Positions 1 through 10,891 of a stretch of 64,000 bases of DNA are shown here, in pieces. The first letter of the stretch is position 1; each line of letters starts with the position of its first letter. The stretch is from the NCBI RefSeq assembly GCF_963662805.1, contig NZ_OY759851.1, positions 1-64,000 of the forward strand, given 5' to 3'. A model generated the notes under the pieces. That model was not told the origin of the DNA. It did not search any database and worked only from the letters and a program-made list of their open reading frames with translations. A program made the position numbers and the translations under genes. The DNA is from an uncultured Cohaesibacter sp. (GTDB taxonomy: Bacteria > Pseudomonadota > Alphaproteobacteria > Rhizobiales > Cohaesibacteraceae).

Positions 1-2
1 TT

Positions 3-326
3 GTGATCGCGCTTCAGTATATTCATGGCATTGGCCCCAAATTCGCCAAGGAAATCGTTGAGCAAGTCAACATTGCTCCCGAGCGCCGTGTGAATGAGCT
101 GTCCGACGCTGAAGTCCTCAAAATCCGCGAAGTGATCGATGCCGGTTACACCGTGGAAGGTGACCTTCGCCGTCAGACCTCCATGAACATCAAACGACTG
201 ATGGACCTTGGCTGCTACCGCGGTCTGCGTCATCGTCGTGGCCTGCCTGTTCGCGGTCAGCGTACCCATACGAACGCTCGTACCCGCAAAGGTCCGGCTA
301 AAGCGATCGCTGGTAAGAAGAAGTAA
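3..326 (+). CDS. rpsM: 30S ribosomal protein S13, 5'-truncated by window edge
   Basis: Small-subunit head protein that contacts 16S rRNA and P-site tRNA. The visible 107 residues start inside the usual N-terminus: S13 normally has about 15 more residues before IALQYIHGIG, so the start lies before the window and the GTG at 3 is an internal Val codon. The helix-hairpin segment (YIHGIGPKFAKEI), the LRRQTSMNIKRL region and the basic tail RGQRTHTNARTRKG are all typical. It is followed 62 bp later by rpsK in the alpha operon. Identification is firm; only the 5' end is missing. Confidence 0.98.
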   Translation: MIALQYIHGIGPKFAKEIVEQVNIAPERRVNELSDAEVLKIREVIDAGYTVEGDLRRQTSMNIKRLMDLGCYRGLRHRRGLPVRGQRTHTNARTRKGPAKAIAGKKK

Positions 327-388
327 TCCACGGCTTGTCCGGTGGAGCCGCTGGAACTACGGCGGTGTAGAGATCGAGGTTTATACAT

Positions 389-779
389 ATGGCAAAAGAT
401 GCCTCGCGCGTTAAGCGTCGCGAACGTAAGAACATTACGTCTGGCGTAGCGCATGTCAATTCGACATTCAACAATACCATGATCACCATCTCTGATGCGC
501 AGGGGAACACCATCTCTTGGTCTTCCGCAGGTGCAATGGGCTTCAAGGGCTCTCGTAAGTCCACCCCGTTTGCTGCTCAGATGGCTGGTGAAGATGCCGG
601 CAAAAAAAGCTGCCGAGCATGGCATGAAAACTCTGGAAGTAGAAGTTCGTGGCCCGGGTTCGGGTCGTGAGTCTGCCCTGCGTGCCCTTCAGGCGATTGG
701 TTTTACCATTACGTCTATCCGCGACGTGTCGCCTATTCCGCACAACGGTTGTCGTCCGCGCAAACGCCGTCGCGTCTAA
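389..779 (+). CDS. rpsK: 30S ribosomal protein S11, reading frame broken by +1 base
   Basis: Platform protein of the 30S subunit. The frame from 389 encodes residues 1 to about 71 (MAKDASRVKRRERKN..., SGVAHVNSTFNNT) and then runs off. The remainder (AAEHGMKTLEVEVRGPGSGR to CRPRKRRRV) continues in the +1 frame to 779. The switch falls at a run of seven A at 602-608; six A would give an intact 129-aa protein, the standard S11 length. S11 is essential, so a sequencing insertion or polymerase slippage is far more likely than a real null. Neighbours rpsM and rpoA are intact and in order. Confidence 0.95.
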
Positions 780-851
780 TAACTTCAGATACTCTGGGAT
801 CCACGGCGGGATTGACCAGGGCATCTCCCCGAAAGAAGAAAGGGTTGAGAC

Positions 852-1868
852 GTGATTCAGAAAAACTGGCAGGAATTGATCAAGCCAACCAAGCTCGAAA
901 TCACTCCGGGCGACGACGAACTGCGTCTCGCCAAGGTGGTTGCTGAGCCTCTGGAACGCGGTTTCGGCATGACCTTGGGCAACGCCCTGCGTCGTGTTCT
1001 GCTGTCTTCCCTTCAGGGTGCAGCCGTGACCGCCATCCAGATTGATGGTGTTCTGCATGAATTCTCGTCCATTGCAGGCGTGCGCGAAGACGTGACGGAT
1101 CTGATCCTGAACGTCAAGGAAATCGCTCTGCGCATGGAAGGCGAAGGTCCGAAACGCATGGTTCTCCGCAAGGAAGGGCCGGGTGTGGTTCGGGCTGGCG
1201 ACATTCAGGTCGTCGGGGATGTTGAAATTCTGAACCCGGATCTGGCGCTCTGCACGCTGGACGTGGGCGCGGAACTGCGCATGGAATTTACCGTTGATAG
1301 CGGTAAGGGCTATGTGACAGCTCAGCAGAACCGTCCGGACGATGCTCCGATCGGTCTTATTCCGGTCGACAGCCTTTATTCCCCGGTTAAGCGTGTAGCT
1401 TACAAAGTCGAAAACACCCGCGAAGGTCAGGTGCTCGACTATGACAAGCTCATCATGGACATCGAGACCGATGGTTCGGTCAAGCCTGATGATGCGGTTG
1501 CTTTCGCAGCCCGTATCCTTCAGGATCAGCTGTCTATCTTCGTCAATTTCGAAGAGCCGGAAAAGGAAGTCGTACAGGAACAGACTCAGGAGCTGGCATT
1601 CAATCCTGCTCTACTCAAAAAAGTGGACGAGCTGGAACTGTCTGTCCGTTCGGCAAACTGCCTGAAGAACGACAACATTGTTTACATCGGCGATCTTATC
1701 CAGAAAACGGAAGCGGAAATGCTTCGCACTCCGAACTTTGGACGCAAGTCGCTCAACGAGATCAAGGAAGTCCTCGCACAGATGGGTCTGCATCTGGGCA
1801 TGGAAGTCCAGGCATGGCCGCCTGAGAATATCGACGATCTCGCCAAGCGCTACGAAGATCAGTACTAG
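852..1868 (+). CDS. rpoA: DNA-directed RNA polymerase subunit alpha
   Basis: 338 aa, the usual alphaproteobacterial length. It dimerises to scaffold the core enzyme; its C-terminal domain binds UP elements and activators. The N-terminal domain begins MIQKNWQELIKPTKLE and holds the LERGFGMTLGNALRRVLL dimerisation segment. A linker near residues 235-255 leads to the alpha-CTD, with LKNDNIVYIGDLIQ and TPNFGRKSLNEIKE carrying the helix-hairpin-helix. The start is GTG at 852, with a purine-rich GAAAGGG upstream. It lies between rpsK and rplQ and is co-transcribed with them. Confidence 0.98.
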   Translation: MIQKNWQELIKPTKLEITPGDDELRLAKVVAEPLERGFGMTLGNALRRVLLSSLQGAAVTAIQIDGVLHEFSSIAGVREDVTDLILNVKEIALRMEGEGPKRMVLRKEGPGVVRAGDIQVVGDVEILNPDLALCTLDVGAELRMEFTVDSGKGYVTAQQNRPDDAPIGLIPVDSLYSPVKRVAYKVENTREGQVLDYDKLIMDIETDGSVKPDDAVAFAARILQDQLSIFVNFEEPEKEVVQEQTQELAFNPALLKKVDELELSVRSANCLKNDNIVYIGDLIQKTEAEMLRTPNFGRKSLNEIKEVLAQMGLHLGMEVQAWPPENIDDLAKRYEDQY

Positions 1869-1914
1869 TATCAGCCCGCGGTGTGACACCGCCGGATAGG
1901 AAAAGGAGAGGGCA

Positions 1915-2334
1915 ATGCGCCACGGCAAATCAGGTCGCAAGCTCAATCGTACAGCTTCTCATCGCAAGGCTATGTTCGCCAACATGGCAGCAGCCTTGAT
2001 CAAACACGAGCAAATCATCACCACTCTGCCGAAGGCGAAGGAACTTCGTCCGATCGCAGACAAACTCATCACTCTGGCCAAGCGCGGCGACCTGCATGCA
2101 CGTCGTCAGGCAATTTCGCAGATCCGTGACAAAGACATGGTAGCGAAATTGTTCGAGACCCTTGGTCCTCGCTACGAAGAGCGTAAAGGTGGCTACACCC
2201 GCGTTCTCAAAGCCGGGTTCCGTTATGGTGACAATGCTCCGATGGCAGTGATCGAACTCGTTGACCGTGATGTGGAAGCACGCGGTCAGGATTCCGGTCC
2301 GACCCAGGAAGCAGACGTTGAAGATGCAGCGTAA
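1915..2334 (+). CDS. rplQ: 50S ribosomal protein L17
   Basis: 139-aa large-subunit protein near the exit-tunnel rim. The hallmark start MRHGKSGRKLNRTASHRKAM is followed by LIKHEQIITTLPKAKELRPI, with the conserved VLKAGFRYGDNAPMAVIEL near residues 95-115. A strong AAAAGGAGAGG Shine-Dalgarno precedes the ATG. This is the last gene of the alpha operon and is followed 30 bp later by a Rho-independent terminator. Confidence 0.98.
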   Translation: MRHGKSGRKLNRTASHRKAMFANMAAALIKHEQIITTLPKAKELRPIADKLITLAKRGDLHARRQAISQIRDKDMVAKLFETLGPRYEERKGGYTRVLKAGFRYGDNAPMAVIELVDRDVEARGQDSGPTQEADVEDAA

Positions 2335-2363
2335 GTCTTGCGCTTCATTGAGTAATTGAAAAG

Positions 2364-2390
2364 AGGGTGGCCATTGGCTGCCCTTTTTTT
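2364..2390 (+). terminator. Rho-independent terminator after rplQ
   Basis: A stem of AGGGTGGCC (2364-2372) and GGCTGCCCT (2376-2384), with two G-U pairs and a 3-nt loop, runs into seven T (2384-2390). It closes the ribosomal operon. The remaining 2391-2680 up to degQ shows no further gene; I could not identify a convincing promoter there. Confidence 0.85.
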
Positions 2391-2680
2391 ATTTTTGCCT
2401 TTGACAGGCAGTTTGCGTCTGAGATGGTTGCTGTCCATTGGCAAAGGCATTATTAAATCTTGGCAATGGTTTGCAAAAGTCCGGAGCTTACCCTTTTTCT
2501 GCCGCGGATCGGTTCAATATTGAAAGAATACACACGATTCCGTGTTTGATTTTCAATCTGGTGCGCTCCTTTTCTCCGTGGTCTTCTGCATGGTCGGTCG
2601 CACCTGATGATATTGCGGAGTTAACAGCAAGCAATCGCGTTTCGCCTTGTAGCGAATGTCGCGTTGAGTGAGGTAGCAGA

Positions 2681-4160
2681 ATGATGAACAGGAAAACTCT
2701 TGCTATTGTGGTCGCGATGGTTTTGGCCGCCGGGGGCGGAGGGTTGGCGACGCAGTATGTTGTTTCATCAAATGCCGCAGCTCCTTCCCTGACGCCGGCC
2801 GCTCCAGTGGAACCGGTCCAGACGGTTGCCGAGCAGGTTCCGGCTTCCCGCGTTGAAATGCAGCTCAGTTTTTCCCCTCTGGTCAAGTCTGCCACGCCTG
2901 CCGTCGTCAACGTCTATGCCACGCGCCGGGTACAGACCCGGTCTCCCTTTGCTGCGGATCCTTTCTTTGAACGTTTTTTTCGGTGGTCGAGGCTTTGGTG
3001 CGCCACGCGAGAGGGTGCAGCGCTCACTCGGATCTGGCGTGATCGTTGATCCAAGCGGCGTCATCGTGACCAACCATCACGTGATTGAAGGGGCAACCGA
3101 GGTGAAGGTTTCTCTCTCCGACCGTCGGGAATTTGATGTGGACGTGGTGCTCGATGAAGAGCGGACCGACCTCGCCATTTTGAAAATCCGTGATCTTGGT
3201 GAGCAACTGCCCTATCTTCCCTTTGCTGATTCCGATGATCTGGAAGTCGGGGATCTGGTGCTGGCAATCGGCAATCCGTTCGGTGTTGGCCAGACCGTGA
3301 CAAGCGGTATTGTCTCGGCTCTTGCGCGGACACAGGTCGGGATCTCCGACTATCAGTCCTTTATTCAGACAGATGCGGCCATCAATCCGGGCAACTCGGG
3401 TGGGGCGCTTGTTGGCATGAATGGCAAACTGGTGGGCGTCAACACGGCGATCTTTACCCGCTCCGGCGGGTCCAATGGCATCGGCTTTGCTATTCCGGCC
3501 AATATGGTCCGTCTCGTGGCTGAAGCAGCGATTTCCGGCAAACAGGTTCAGCGCCCTTGGTTTGGTGGCGGTATGCAGACTGTCACGGCAGACATTGCAG
3601 ACGGGCTGGGGCTTGATCGTCCTCAGGGTGTTCTGGTGACCGATGTGTTCGAGTCCAGTCCGGCGGCCAAGGCTGGCTTGAAGGTCGGAGACCTGATCCT
3701 CAAGGTCAATAGCAATGAGGTCGACAGTCCCGAAGCCTTTGGCTACCGGTTCGCCACCATTGTCATCGGGTCAGAGGTTGACCTCACGATCCTGCGGCAG
3801 GGCAAACGCTATACAGTGTCCCTGACTGCGGAGGTTGCGCCCGAAACGCCAGCTCGCGATGCCCGTGATCTTGGCGGCTACTCGCCGTTCTCCGGCACCA
3901 AAGTCCTCAATCTGTCGCCCGCTGTGGCGCAAGAGCTTGGACTGGATACCAACCAGACCGGTGTCGTCATCGCCACGGTACAGGATGGGTCTACTGCGGA
4001 TCGACTGGGCGTGAAGACAGGTGATATTATCCGCAAGGTGAATGGAGAAGTGATCCGCGACACCAAGGTGCTGCAGACCCTCTCTGATCAGGAGTTTCGA
4101 TTCTGGCGGCTCGAAATCGAGCGCGATGGCAAACTCATAAAAACGGTGATCAGCGGTTAG
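2681..4160 (+). CDS. degQ: DegQ/Do-type periplasmic serine endoprotease, frame broken by +1 base
   Basis: Envelope quality-control protease and chaperone. An N-terminal membrane anchor or signal (IVVAMVLAAGGGG) is followed by a trypsin-like domain with the triad His in VTNHHVIEGA, Asp in ERTDLAILKI and Ser in NPGNSGGAL, then two PDZ domains (GVLVTDVFESSPAAKAGL and GVVIATVQDG). Residues 1 to about 99 are read from 2681; the rest is in the +1 frame, joined at seven T (2974-2980). Removing one T gives ERFFGGRGFG and a 492-aa protein of normal architecture. It is probably intact in the organism. Confidence 0.9.
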
Positions 4161-4164
4161 AAAT

Positions 4165-5507
4165 GTGAGCAATCTGTTCGAAAGTGCCGGCCTTGATGTC
4201 TTATCTGAAAGGTCGAAAGAAACGTCTGAAGCGGGGGGATCACGTCCCCTCGCTGATTTGTTGCGCCCGAGGCATCTGTCCGAAGTCGTTGGTCAGGATC
4301 ATCTGGTCGGACCTGACGGCACGCTGACGCGGATGCTCAAGAGCGGCTCGCTGGGGTGCCTTATTCTTTGGGGGCCTCCGGGAACCGGCAAGACGACCGT
4401 GGCACGGTTACTCGCGGACGGGACGGACCTTCATTTCGAACAGATCTCGGCCATCTTCTCCGGCGTTGCCGACCTCAAGAAGGTGTTCGAGGCGGCGAGA
4501 GATCGACGCAGGATGGGCAAGACGACCCTTTTGTTTGTTGATGAGATCCATCGCTTCAACAAGGCCCAGCAGGACAGCTTCCTGCCGGTGATGGAAGACG
4601 GCACCGTTGTGCTTGTTGGGTGCGACGACGGAAAACCCGTCCTTCGAACTCAATGCGGCGCTGTTGTCACGGTCTCAGGTGCTGACCTTCAAGAGCCTTG
4701 ATGCGGACGCGATTGGCAAGCTCCTGTCACGCGCCGAAGAAGCATTGGGGCAGGATCTGCCTCTTGACGAAGAGGCACGGATCGCGCTGGTCCGTATGGC
4801 CGATGGTGATGGCCGCTCGTCCCTGACGCTGGCACAGGAAGTCTGGCGGGCCGCCCATGAGGGCGAGGTGTTTACAGCAGAGCAGCTTGGCACGATCCTG
4901 CAGCGGCGGGCTCCAGTCTATGACAAGTCGGCGGATGGACACTATAACCTCATCTCGGCTTTCCATAAGTCCATTCGTGGCTCCGATCCCGACGCCGCGC
5001 TTTATTACATGTGCCGGATGATCGATGCTGGCGAGGATCCGCTCTATATCCTCAGGCGCATGACGGTGATGGCGTCCGAGGATGTGGGACTCGCCGATCC
5101 CAATGCCATCGTGATGGCGCAAGCCGCGCGCGAGGCCTTCCAGCTCATCGGCGCGCCCGAGGGCTATTATGCAATTGCGGAGCTGGCGATCTATCTTGCA
5201 ACGGCACCGAAGTCCAACAAGGGCTATCTTGCCTTTCATGCCGCGATGAAGGTGGCCAAGACCGCCGGGTCACTGCCGCCACCCAAGCATATTCTCAACG
5301 CCCCGACCAAAATTGATGGCCAAGGAGGGCTATGGAGAGGGCTATCGCTATGATCATGATGAGCCCGATGCCTTTTCCGGACAGAACTATTTCCCCACGG
5401 AGCTGGGCAGAATCCAGTTCTACGAGCCTGTGGAGCGCGGATTTGAGCGTGACTTGCGCAAGCGTCTGGACTATTGGTCCAGACTAAGAATGGAACGGAA
5501 TAAATGA
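4165..5507 (+). CDS. rarA: RarA/MgsA replication-associated recombination ATPase, two +1 frame breaks
   Basis: AAA+ ATPase acting at stalled replication forks. Frame 1 (from GTG 4165) carries RPRHLSEVVGQDHL, Walker A WGPPGTGKTT and Walker B LLFVDEIHRF. An extra G in GGG 4618-4620 shifts the frame just before GATTENPSFELN, the sensor 1 region. A second extra base in AAAA 5309-5312 shifts it again after HILNAPTK, restoring the conserved C-terminus DAFSGQNYFP and KRLDYWSRLR. With both corrected the protein is about 446 aa, the family norm. It lies 4 bp after degQ and overlaps crcB by ATGA. Confidence 0.92.
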
Positions 5508-5881
5508 GTCATTTTATTTTTGTCGCCCTTGGGGGCGCTGCCGGTGCCAGCCTGCGCCATCTGGTCGGGATGATGGCCCTGCGCTCCTTTGGCAGCGGCT
5601 TTCCCTATGGCACCTTTATCTGCAATGTCGTCGGCTCCTTTTTGATGGGCCTGCTCATTCATCTGCTTGCGGTGAAGTTTCATGCCAGCACCGAGATACG
5701 GCTGCTGCTGACAACCGGCCTTTTGGGCGGCTTTACGACCTTTTCGACCTTTTCGCTCGATGTGGTGACGCTCACAGAACGGGGCCAGATGGGGATTGCG
5801 CTGTTTTATGTTGCATTGTCGCTGGCGGGGGGTATTGTGGCCCTCTTTATCGGGCTGAGCGCCGCGCGGGCGCTGGTCTGA
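5504..5881 (+). CDS. crcB: CrcB/Fluc fluoride channel
   Basis: 125-aa inner-membrane protein with four predicted membrane helices; it exports fluoride as an antiparallel dimer. It has the typical start FVALGGAAGASLRHLVG, the pore motif GTFICNVVGSFLMG and GLLGGFTTFSTFSLD. The ATG overlaps the rarA stop (ATGA), so it is translationally coupled. No fluoride riboswitch is visible upstream, as expected for an internal operon gene. Confidence 0.95.
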   Translation: MSHFIFVALGGAAGASLRHLVGMMALRSFGSGFPYGTFICNVVGSFLMGLLIHLLAVKFHASTEIRLLLTTGLLGGFTTFSTFSLDVVTLTERGQMGIALFYVALSLAGGIVALFIGLSAARALV

Positions 5882-5929
5882 AGGCACTTTTGCGATGCTC
5901 CTACGGGGCAGACGGCGAGTGAGAGGATC

Positions 5930-6943
5930 ATGGCAACCATTCAATTTCGCGATGTGACGGGCGACGAAGACGGTATGCGTCTTGACCGGTGGTTCAAGGA
6001 GCATTACCCCGGCCTGTCCTTTGGCCAGTTGCAAAAGCTGTTGCGCACCGGGCAGGTCCGCATCGATGGCAAGCGGGCAAAGACCAGTGCGCGATTGATC
6101 AAGGGACAGCAAGTTCGTATCCCGCCACTGGCGACCGATGAGAAATCGACCTCTGCGGCCCCCAAACGGGCGATGCCACGGGTTGATGACAAGGATGATG
6201 AGTTCCTCAAGTCGATCATGCTCTATGAGGACAAGGACATCTTTGTCTTCAACAAGCCTGCCGGTCTTGCCGTGCAGGGTGGGTCGGGCATGTCACGCCA
6301 TGTCGACGGCATGCTGGAAGCCCTCAGAGACCGTAATGGGCAGAAGCCGCGCCTCGTGCACCGTCTTGACCGGGATACCTCGGGCGTCCTCGTTGTTGCG
6401 CGCAGGCGCTCGGTTGCCGAAGCCTTGACGCGGGCCTTCCGTGAACGCTCGACACAGAAGACCTATTGGGCGCTGGTGCGTGGTGTGCCAAAACCCCATC
6501 AGGCGCGGATCTCGACCTATGTGGCCAAGTATCAGGCCGAGGATGGCGACCGGATGCGGATTGCCAAGCATGGCGATGATGGCGCACAACATGCGGTGAC
6601 GCATTATTCGGTCGTTGAGACAAGCGGGCAGAAGATGTCGTGGCTGGTGCTGAAGCCGGTCACTGGCCGCACCCATCAGTTGCGCGTACACACGGCCTAT
6701 ATGGAATGCCCGATCATCGGCGATCCGAAATATTTCAACATCGAAAACTGGGAATTTCCCGGCGGCATTCAGAAGAAACTGCATCTGCATGCCCGGCGGA
6801 TCCGGATCCCACATCCCAAGGGCGGCATTCTCGACGTGAGTGCGCCGCTGCCTTCTCATATGCAACAGAGCTGGAACCTTCTCGGCTTCGATGTCGCCGA
6901 CTATGATCAGGACATTGAAGACGAACTGGGCGTTGATGACTGA
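5930..6943 (+). CDS. rluC: RluC-type 23S rRNA pseudouridine synthase
   Basis: 337 aa. An S4 RNA-binding domain (MRLDRWFKEHYPGLSFGQLQKLL, here in two parts: residues about 15-28 and 29-40) precedes the catalytic domain. The active-site motif HRLDRDTSG supplies the catalytic Asp, and TGRTHQLRVH is the conserved downstream loop. Family knowledge gives isomerisation of uridines in 23S rRNA; the exact target is inferred from overall similarity to RluC/RluD types. It is 48 bp after crcB in the same direction. Confidence 0.9.
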   Translation: MATIQFRDVTGDEDGMRLDRWFKEHYPGLSFGQLQKLLRTGQVRIDGKRAKTSARLIKGQQVRIPPLATDEKSTSAAPKRAMPRVDDKDDEFLKSIMLYEDKDIFVFNKPAGLAVQGGSGMSRHVDGMLEALRDRNGQKPRLVHRLDRDTSGVLVVARRRSVAEALTRAFRERSTQKTYWALVRGVPKPHQARISTYVAKYQAEDGDRMRIAKHGDDGAQHAVTHYSVVETSGQKMSWLVLKPVTGRTHQLRVHTAYMECPIIGDPKYFNIENWEFPGGIQKKLHLHARRIRIPHPKGGILDVSAPLPSHMQQSWNLLGFDVADYDQDIEDELGVDD

Positions 6944-6993
6944 TCGTCACGCCTGATACCGAAGATCTGCCCAACCATCGACTTTGAAAGGAC

Positions 6994-7668
6994 ATGCCCG
7001 TCATGAGCCTCAAGCTTTTTATTTTTGATTGTGACGGCACGATTGTCGACAGCGCCCACACGATTGTCGATGGTATGGCCCATGCTTTTGGCCTGCATGG
7101 GTTTGAGGCTCCGACTCCGGAGGCAACGCGCTCGATTATCGGGCTTTCGCTGCCGCAGGCGATTTCGCGGCTCAATCCGGCGCTTGATGAGGCCATGTGC
7201 AATACGTTGGTGGAGAGCTACAAGGATTTCGTGATTTCAAAGCGCGAGAATGGCGAGGCCGAAGAGCTGCTTTATCCCGGAGCCAAGGAGGCCATCGAGG
7301 GTCTGGCTGCCGAGGAAAATGCTCTGCTTGGCATTGCAACGGGCAAGGCCTATCGCGGCGTGCTCCATTTGTTCAATAGCTTTGATTGGCACGATCTGTT
7401 TGTTACGGTGCAGACCGCCGACCGGGCACCGTCGAAGCCGCATCCGGGGATGATCCTGCAGGCAATGGAGCAGACCGGTGTGGCGGCCAAAGACGTGCTG
7501 ATGATTGGCGACACGACCTATGACATGGTAATGGCGAACAACGCCGGTGTCACGGCCGTTGGCGTGACGTGGGGCTATCACAGCGAGGATATGCTGACGA
7601 AGGCCGGTGCCCACCATATGGTTCATGACTATGGAGCGCTGCATCGCCTGTTGGCCGACATGCTGTAA
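6994..7668 (+). CDS. HAD-superfamily phosphatase (phosphoglycolate phosphatase-like)
   Basis: 224 aa. HAD motif I is FDCDGTIVDS (nucleophile and acid/base Asp), motif III is Lys in SKPHPG, and motif IV is MIGDTTYDM. The helical cap between residues 15 and 85 is of subclass IA. The substrate is not determined by sequence; many relatives act on small sugar phosphates. AAAGGA lies 5 nt before ATG 6994; ATG 7003 is an alternative start. It sits between rluC and the ATP12 gene, probably in the same transcript. Confidence 0.85.
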   Translation: MPVMSLKLFIFDCDGTIVDSAHTIVDGMAHAFGLHGFEAPTPEATRSIIGLSLPQAISRLNPALDEAMCNTLVESYKDFVISKRENGEAEELLYPGAKEAIEGLAAEENALLGIATGKAYRGVLHLFNSFDWHDLFVTVQTADRAPSKPHPGMILQAMEQTGVAAKDVLMIGDTTYDMVMANNAGVTAVGVTWGYHSEDMLTKAGAHHMVHDYGALHRLLADML

Positions 7669-7683
7669 TCAGGGGAGAGATCC

Positions 7684-8499
7684 ATGGCGGGCAAGGATAC
7701 GGACGAGCGCGTCGAGATGCTTCCGGGCGGATTTGTTCCCGGACAACGCGACAGCACCCAAAATCCCATGATGCGGGCCAAGGAAGTGATGAAGACACCC
7801 TTGCCCAAGCGCTTCTACAAGGACGTGACCATCAGCGAGGATGATGGGGGCTATCGGGTCTTGCTTGATGGCAAGCCGATCCGCAGCCCGGCGAAGAATA
7901 TCATCTCCGTGCCACGACTGGCGATGGCGGAGGCTCTGCAGGCTGAATGGGATGCACAGGACAAAGAGATCGATCCGGCCACGATGCCGATGACACGTCT
8001 CGTCAACTCGACCATTGATGGCGTTGAGGAAGCCCGTGAGGCGATCCTTGATGAGATCATTGCCTATCTTGGCAACGACTTCCTCTGCTATCCAGCAAGT
8101 CACCCTGAGCGGCTTGTGGAGCGGCAGAAGGCCCACTGGATGCCCGTTCTTGATTGGGCCGAGGGTGAGCTTGGCGGTCGCTTCGTTCAGGCGAGTGGCA
8201 TTCTCGCGGTCGAGCAATCACCTGTCATGGGTGAGGCTCTGCGTCGCCATTGGCAGTCCCTTGATCGCTTCCAGCTCGGAGCAGCTCACGTCTTGATGAC
8301 GCTGACCGGGTCGGCGCTGCTGCCCTTCGCTCTGTGGCGAGCGTTTCTTGATGAAGAGGCCGTCTGGCAGGCGGCGATGGTCGATGAGGACTGGAACATC
8401 GAGATGTGGGGCGAGGACGAAGAGGCAACAAAAAGACGAGATTTCCGGCGCAGAGATTTCGATGCGGCGGCGCTTGTCATTCGGGCTCATCGCTCCTGA
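7684..8499 (+). CDS. ATP12-family F1-ATPase assembly chaperone
   Basis: 271 aa. In mitochondria ATP12 protects the alpha subunit of F1 before hexamer assembly; the alphaproteobacterial homologue is inferred to do the same. Recognisable segments are KRFYKDVTI, YRVLLDGKPIRSPAK, the MTRLVNSTID helix region and FLCYPASHPERLVERQ. A GGGGAGAGATCC leader precedes the ATG. It follows the HAD gene by 15 bp. Confidence 0.9.
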   Translation: MAGKDTDERVEMLPGGFVPGQRDSTQNPMMRAKEVMKTPLPKRFYKDVTISEDDGGYRVLLDGKPIRSPAKNIISVPRLAMAEALQAEWDAQDKEIDPATMPMTRLVNSTIDGVEEAREAILDEIIAYLGNDFLCYPASHPERLVERQKAHWMPVLDWAEGELGGRFVQASGILAVEQSPVMGEALRRHWQSLDRFQLGAAHVLMTLTGSALLPFALWRAFLDEEAVWQAAMVDEDWNIEMWGEDEEATKRRDFRRRDFDAAALVIRAHRS

Positions 8500-8642
8500 T
8501 TTTGTTCAAGTAAAACAAAAGTATAATCTTCCCAATAATACTATTCGCTCAATGGTTCGTCCGATTGGCCAACTATTGGGGGTATCTGATATGTGTTAAT
8601 CCGTAGGGGATGACTTAAACACATTCAGAGGCTTCTTGCTCC

Positions 8643-10175
<1,533 letters not shown>

Positions 10176-10209
10176 ATGGAGCGCGAGTGCCGAAACAGAA
10201 ACAAGTTTG

Positions 10210-10241
10210 CTCCCAGTCCTGACATGGGGCCGGGAGTTTTT
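10210..10241 (+). terminator. Terminator after pccB
   Basis: An 11-bp stem, CTCCCAGTCCT (10210-10220) against GGGGCCGGGAG (10226-10236), has one mismatch and two G-U pairs, then TTTTT. It lies between convergent pccB and the flavin reductase gene. Confidence 0.75.
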
Positions 10242-10251
10242 GTCTCTTCGA

Positions 10252-10803
10252 TCAGATGAGTTCGTTGGCTTTGAGGAATGTGTCCATCACCATCTTGAGG
10301 TGATTGGCGGTTGCCTCGTCGGTGAGTTTGCCATCGGTGAATTTCTGACCGGCCAGCGTGACAGCAATCTCTGGCAAGGGTGTCAGATTGCAGAGCATGG
10401 AGGCAAGGGTTTCGCGCATCTGATATTGTGCCCGAACACCGCCCAGAGCCCCCGGAGCTATGGTTGCAAACATCACTGGCTTGCCTGCAAAGCAACTGTT
10501 GAAGGCGGGGCGGGATAGCCAGTCGAGGGCGTTCTTGAGGACGCCGGGCACACCGTGGTTGAATTCGGGCAGGGTGAGGATAACGGCATCCGCATTGGCG
10601 ATGAGCTTGCGTCCATCAAGTACGGCTTCGGGTCCCTCAGGGGTGTCAAAATCCTGATTGTAATGGGGAATTGCAGCGATATCGACGCTTTGGACTGTAA
10701 CGCCTTCGGGCAGGAGGTCGAAGAGGGCATTCAGCAACATGCCCGAATAGGAATGGGTGCGCAGGCTGCCACACAGCCCGACTATCTTGATAGGTTTGCT
10801 CAC
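10252..10803 (-). CDS. NADPH-dependent FMN reductase family protein
   Basis: 183-aa flavodoxin-like oxidoreductase. The FMN phosphate loop is GSLRTHSYS near residues 12-20, and LPEFNHGVPGVLKNALDWLS is the classic second motif of this family (chromate/quinone reductase type). The electron acceptor cannot be told from sequence. Convergent with pccB; upstream of it, on the same strand, lies folK, 88 bp away. Confidence 0.88.
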   Translation of the reverse strand: MSKPIKIVGLCGSLRTHSYSGMLLNALFDLLPEGVTVQSVDIAAIPHYNQDFDTPEGPEAVLDGRKLIANADAVILTLPEFNHGVPGVLKNALDWLSRPAFNSCFAGKPVMFATIAPGALGGVRAQYQMRETLASMLCNLTPLPEIAVTLAGQKFTDGKLTDEATANHLKMVMDTFLKANELI

Positions 10804-10891
10804 GGTTCTTCCTGTTGATGCGAATAGGGGGAGGGCGATGGTCCGTGACGACGGGCATCGTAAACATCGGGAAGAAGTCTAGCACTCTGTT

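Noticed and set aside
389..779. rpsK, degQ and rarA as pseudogenes
   Set aside because: Each is restored to full conserved length by one-base deletions and two are core functions; error or slippage is more likely than loss.
8500..8642. An operator for propionate regulation upstream of pccB
   Set aside because: AT-rich with vague inverted repeats; I found no dyad shared with the pccA upstream region.
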